Source: Bacteroidota bacterium
Lineage (GTDB): Bacteria; Bacteroidota; Bacteroidia; NS11-12g; UBA955
Length of the DNA stretch: 8,724 bases
Assembly: GCA_005788145.1 (NCBI GenBank)
Contig: SXYY01000022.1
Span: forward strand, 1-8,724
Direction of reading: 5' to 3'
Numbering within the stretch: position 1 is the first letter of the stretch; each line of letters starts with the position of its first letter. A program made the position numbers and the translations under genes. Of this stretch, positions 6,950-8,724 are shown one piece after another. The notes under the pieces were generated by a model. That model was not told the origin of the DNA. It made no database searches and worked only from the letters and a program-made list of their open reading frames with translations.

Positions 6950-7732
6950 TTAACTAAACAAAAAGGATATTTCACCGAAAGATTCTATTTGCGCCACAAA
7001 GGTGTCGCCGGCTTCGCCGGCGCACATCGGTCCCAATGCGCCACTCAGCACGATATCGCCCGCTTTCAACGGTGTGCCCAAATCGGCAAAGGTCTGAGCC
7101 AACCAGGCAAGGGCTTTGATGGGACTGCCCAAACAAGCGGCACCCACACCTTCAGAAACCAACGATCCGTTTTTGTGCAACTGCATTTTCACCGCGGCAA
7201 AATCCACTTCCGAAACCAATTTCCGCACATCCCCCAACACAAAATGACTGGCACTGGCATTGTCGGCCACCGTATCTGTGATGCGAATATCCCAATTCAA
7301 CACACGAGACCCCACAATTTCTATGGCACCCACAGCATAATCAACGGCCGCAATGACGGATTCTTCGGTGATGTCACCCACCAGATCCGATTTCATCACA
7401 AAGGCGATTTCTGCTTCCGCCTTGGGTTGCAAGATCAACGCCGCAGGCAAACTTCCTCCATTGGGGACTTGTGTATCTGCAAACAACAACCCAAAATCAG
7501 GTTGATCAACGCCCAACTGCTTCTGCACTGCCAGGGATGTAAGTCCGATCTTCTGTCCAACCACCACAGCCCCTTGCGCCACACGCAAATCGTTGTTCAC
7601 TTTTTGCACTGCATAAGCGGCATCAATGTCCGCCTCACCAATCAATTCCCGCACCGGTGCACAGGGCTTTCTCTGAACTTGTGCCTCCCGCAGCCGCTGC
7701 GCGGCTGCTTCAATCACGTCTTGTGAAATCAT
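6950..7732 (-). CDS. mhpD: 2-hydroxypenta-2,4-dienoate hydratase (2-keto-4-pentenoate hydratase, MhpD/DmpE family)
   Basis: The enzyme hydrates 2-hydroxypenta-2,4-dienoate to 4-hydroxy-2-oxovalerate, feeding the aldolase encoded downstream. I chose ATG 7732-7730 (260 aa), which fits the family length; the frame stays open to 7801, but that start would run into the divergent gene. VGQKIGLTS (59-67, K61), DQPDFG (76-81, D79), KAEAEI (E106, E108), GAIEIV (E138) and DTVADNAS (153-160) are the metal-site and active-site motifs of the fumarylacetoacetase-fold hydratases. D79 separates it from the related decarboxylase, which has a hydrophobic residue there. A TAnnTTTG box lies four bases before the start. 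Two GC-rich mini-palindromes sit inside the gene, one at the N-terminal codons and one in the C-terminal CAGEAGD stretch. First gene of the operon. Confidence 0.95.
   Translation of the reverse strand: MISQDVIEAAAQRLREAQVQRKPCAPVRELIGEADIDAAYAVQKVNNDLRVAQGAVVVGQKIGLTSLAVQKQLGVDQPDFGLLFADTQVPNGGSLPAALILQPKAEAEIAFVMKSDLVGDITEESVIAAVDYAVGAIEIVGSRVLNWDIRITDTVADNASASHFVLGDVRKLVSEVDFAAVKMQLHKNGSLVSEGVGAACLGSPIKALAWLAQTFADLGTPLKAGDIVLSGALGPMCAGEAGDTFVAQIESFGEISFLFS
7006..7022. repeat. GC-rich mini-palindrome, 7-bp arms, GAA loop (in mhpD)
   Basis: CGCCGGC, spacer TTC (GAA on minus), GCCGGCG. The minus strand contains GCGAAGC, the known very stable DNA mini-hairpin core. It codes for CAGEAGD near the end of MhpD. 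Confidence 0.8.
7690..7708. repeat. GC-rich mini-palindrome, 8-bp arms, GCA loop (in mhpD)
   Basis: GCAGCCGC, spacer TGC (GCA on minus), GCGGCTGC. It codes for the N-terminal AAAQRLR of MhpD, 22 bases after its start codon. Confidence 0.8.
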
Positions 7733-7736
7733 GCCC

Positions 7737-7744
7737 CAAAGGTA
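7737..7744 (-). promoter_or_regulatory. -7 promoter box for the mhpDFE operon
   Basis: On the minus strand the sequence is TACCTTTG, an exact fit to the Bacteroidota -7 consensus TAnnTTTG, ending four bases before the mhpD ATG. No TTG/TTTG is seen 19-21 bases further upstream. If used, the transcript would start at or within a few bases of the ATG. Confidence 0.5.
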
Positions 7745-7761
7745 ACACAACAATTTCATCT

Positions 7762-7769
7762 TAACTTTG
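7762..7769 (+). promoter_or_regulatory. -7 promoter box for the decarboxylase gene
   Basis: TAACTTTG matches TAnnTTTG exactly and ends five bases before the ATG at 7775. The -33 position falls on the opposing promoter's box and has no TTG. The two boxes are only 17 bases apart, so the two polymerases could not bind together. Confidence 0.5.
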
Positions 7770-7774
7770 CACCC

Positions 7775-8539
7775 ATGGTCAACATCGCAGCAATTGCACA
7801 ATCACTACACCAAGCCGCACACCAAGCCAAGCCCATCACCCAAATTAGCTTGGAACAGAACATCACCCTGGATCAAGCTTATGAAATACAAAAAGAACTC
7901 ATCAACCTGCGACTCAAAGAAGGTGAAACCCTCATCGGTTTAAAAATGGGATTTACCTCCGAAGCCAAAATGCAACAAATGGGTGTGCATGACCTGATCT
8001 GGGGACGACTCACCTCCGCCATGCTCATCCCCAACAACAACACCACCGCCCGTAGCATGTACATCCACCCCCGTGTGGAACCAGAGATATGTTTCCGCAT
8101 CGCCAAAGACATCCCAGGTGAACTCAATGAAACCGAAGTCATGGACTATGTTGACGCCGTAGCAACCGCCATCGAAATCATCGACTCTCGCTACCAAAAT
8201 TTCAAATTTTCACTGGAAGATGTGGTGGCCGACAATTGTTCTTCCATTGGATTTGTGGTGGGAGATTGGATGCCTGTGACGAAAGACCTCAATAACCTTC
8301 GCATGGCGTTACACATCGACAAAAACACCGTAGCAGAAGGTTCTTCCAACGACATCATGAACAACCCCTGGCGCAGTTTGGCCGCAGCCACCCGTCTGGC
8401 CACGCAATACGGTGAACCCATCAAAAAAGGCATGTACATCATGGCTGGCGCCGCCACCAACGCTGAATTTATCCAAGCCAACCAAACAGCATCCGCCACA
8501 GTGGATTCACTCGGAGAAGTAACGGTATCGTTCAAATAA
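7775..8539 (+). CDS. dmpH: 4-oxalocrotonate decarboxylase (DmpH/XylI/NahK/AmnE family)
   Basis: The enzyme decarboxylates 2-oxo-3-hexenedioate (4-oxalocrotonate) to 2-hydroxypenta-2,4-dienoate, the substrate of the divergently encoded hydratase; in known pathways the two proteins form a complex. It has 254 aa. GLKMGFTS (55-62, K57), HPRVEPEI (E102, E104), AIEIIDSRYQNFKF (132-145, E134) and DVVADNCSS (149-157) are present. SRYQNFKF closely resembles the SRYENFKF I recall from DmpH, and the position of the hydratase Asp (D79 in MhpD) is Ile75, as expected for a decarboxylase rather than a hydratase. It shares the superfamily fold with mhpD but clearly not its subgroup. The start is preceded at five bases by an exact TAnnTTTG box. 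The stop is followed 43 bases later by the end of a converging gene. Confidence 0.9.
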   Translation: MVNIAAIAQSLHQAAHQAKPITQISLEQNITLDQAYEIQKELINLRLKEGETLIGLKMGFTSEAKMQQMGVHDLIWGRLTSAMLIPNNNTTARSMYIHPRVEPEICFRIAKDIPGELNETEVMDYVDAVATAIEIIDSRYQNFKFSLEDVVADNCSSIGFVVGDWMPVTKDLNNLRMALHIDKNTVAEGSSNDIMNNPWRSLAAATRLATQYGEPIKKGMYIMAGAATNAEFIQANQTASATVDSLGEVTVSFK

Positions 8540-8582
8540 TCCACTGCCCCAATTCAGGGCTTTACTGGAACAGAATTTCCAC

Positions 8583-8724
8583 CTAGGCGTGCCAACGAAC
8601 GTAGGTCTCGAAATCGATAACCTTTCGCGATGCGAGGTCACCGAAAAGCGACACCGCAGCAACACCCTTTTCGCAGCCTGAAACAAACCGACCTTCCAAT
8701 ACCTTGCCCTTGCTTCCCGATCCG
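8583..8724 (-). CDS. 3' end of an unidentified gene (5' part off the window)
   Basis: On the minus strand a frame is open from the right edge for 46 codons and ends at TAG (8585-8583). The residues end in KVIDFETYVRWHA and have a mixed, protein-like composition with no low complexity. The gene would converge with the decarboxylase gene, leaving 43 bases between the stops. I do not recognise the family. A plus-strand frame is also open over most of this stretch but has no start codon and would lie directly against the preceding gene, so I prefer the minus reading. Confidence 0.45.
   Translation of the reverse strand, partial: GSGSKGKVLEGRFVSGCEKGVAAVSLFGDLASRKVIDFETYVRWHA

Noticed and set aside
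6728..7726. 332-codon open frame on the plus strand, antisense to mhpD and mhpF
   Set aside because: It lies opposite two well-supported enzymes, and its composition (rich in His, Arg and Gln, with no recognisable motif) is that of a shadow frame.
7733..7801. Upstream extension of mhpD to an ATG at 7801
   Set aside because: It would add 23 Cys- and Lys-rich residues absent from the family, and would overlap the divergent promoter and the first codons of the decarboxylase gene.
8546..8561. GCCC...GGGC stem between the converging genes as a bidirectional terminator
   Set aside because: It has only four base pairs with a long loop and no U tract on either side.

Overview
The window looks like chromosomal DNA from a member of the Bacteroidota, of roughly balanced GC content. 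Four gene starts are preceded by the Bacteroidota-type -7 box TAnnTTTG (three exact, one with a single mismatch). It also carries a secreted multidomain GH92 glycosidase typical of that phylum and a lipoprotein-type OmpA-like protein with a relaxed lipobox. The placement rests on these features and on codon use; no rRNA or other marker gene is present.

Layout, left to right. Bases 1-614 (minus) hold cutC, cut by the left edge. Bases 611-4198 (minus) hold a GH92 alpha-mannosidase-like exo-glycosidase with a signal peptide and a C-terminal discoidin-like domain; its stop overlaps the cutC start as ATGA. Bases 4224-4874 (minus) hold an OmpA-like lipoprotein. Bases 4980-7732 (minus) hold a tight catabolic operon, mhpD-mhpF-mhpE, encoding 2-hydroxypenta-2,4-dienoate hydratase, acylating acetaldehyde dehydrogenase and 4-hydroxy-2-oxovalerate aldolase. 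Bases 7775-8539 (plus) hold a divergent 4-oxalocrotonate decarboxylase. Bases 8583-8724 (minus) appear to be the 3' end of an unidentified gene. No stretch longer than about 110 bases lacks a gene, and I saw no tRNA, rRNA, CRISPR or transposase.

The right half encodes the complete lower meta-cleavage route: 4-oxalocrotonate to 2-hydroxypentadienoate (decarboxylase), to 4-hydroxy-2-oxovalerate (hydratase), to pyruvate plus acetaldehyde (aldolase), to acetyl-CoA (dehydrogenase). Ring cleavage, semialdehyde dehydrogenase and tautomerase or deaminase genes are not in the window, so the starting compound (catechol-like or tryptophan/2-aminomuconate-like) is open. The left half suggests glycan trimming, with CutC tied to the glycosidase by translational coupling.

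The most unusual signal is not a gene. Seven short perfect inverted repeats lie inside coding sequence, each with exactly a 3-nt spacer, and in all seven the spacer reads GNA on one strand, the loop class known for exceptionally stable DNA mini-hairpins. Two of them are near-identical copies in unrelated genes. Separately, a 36-bp perfect palindrome sits in the signal-peptide codons of the GH92 gene, shaped like a terminator or attenuator. The transcription-unit starts also look leaderless or nearly so, while the internal mhpE start has a full consensus Shine-Dalgarno sequence.
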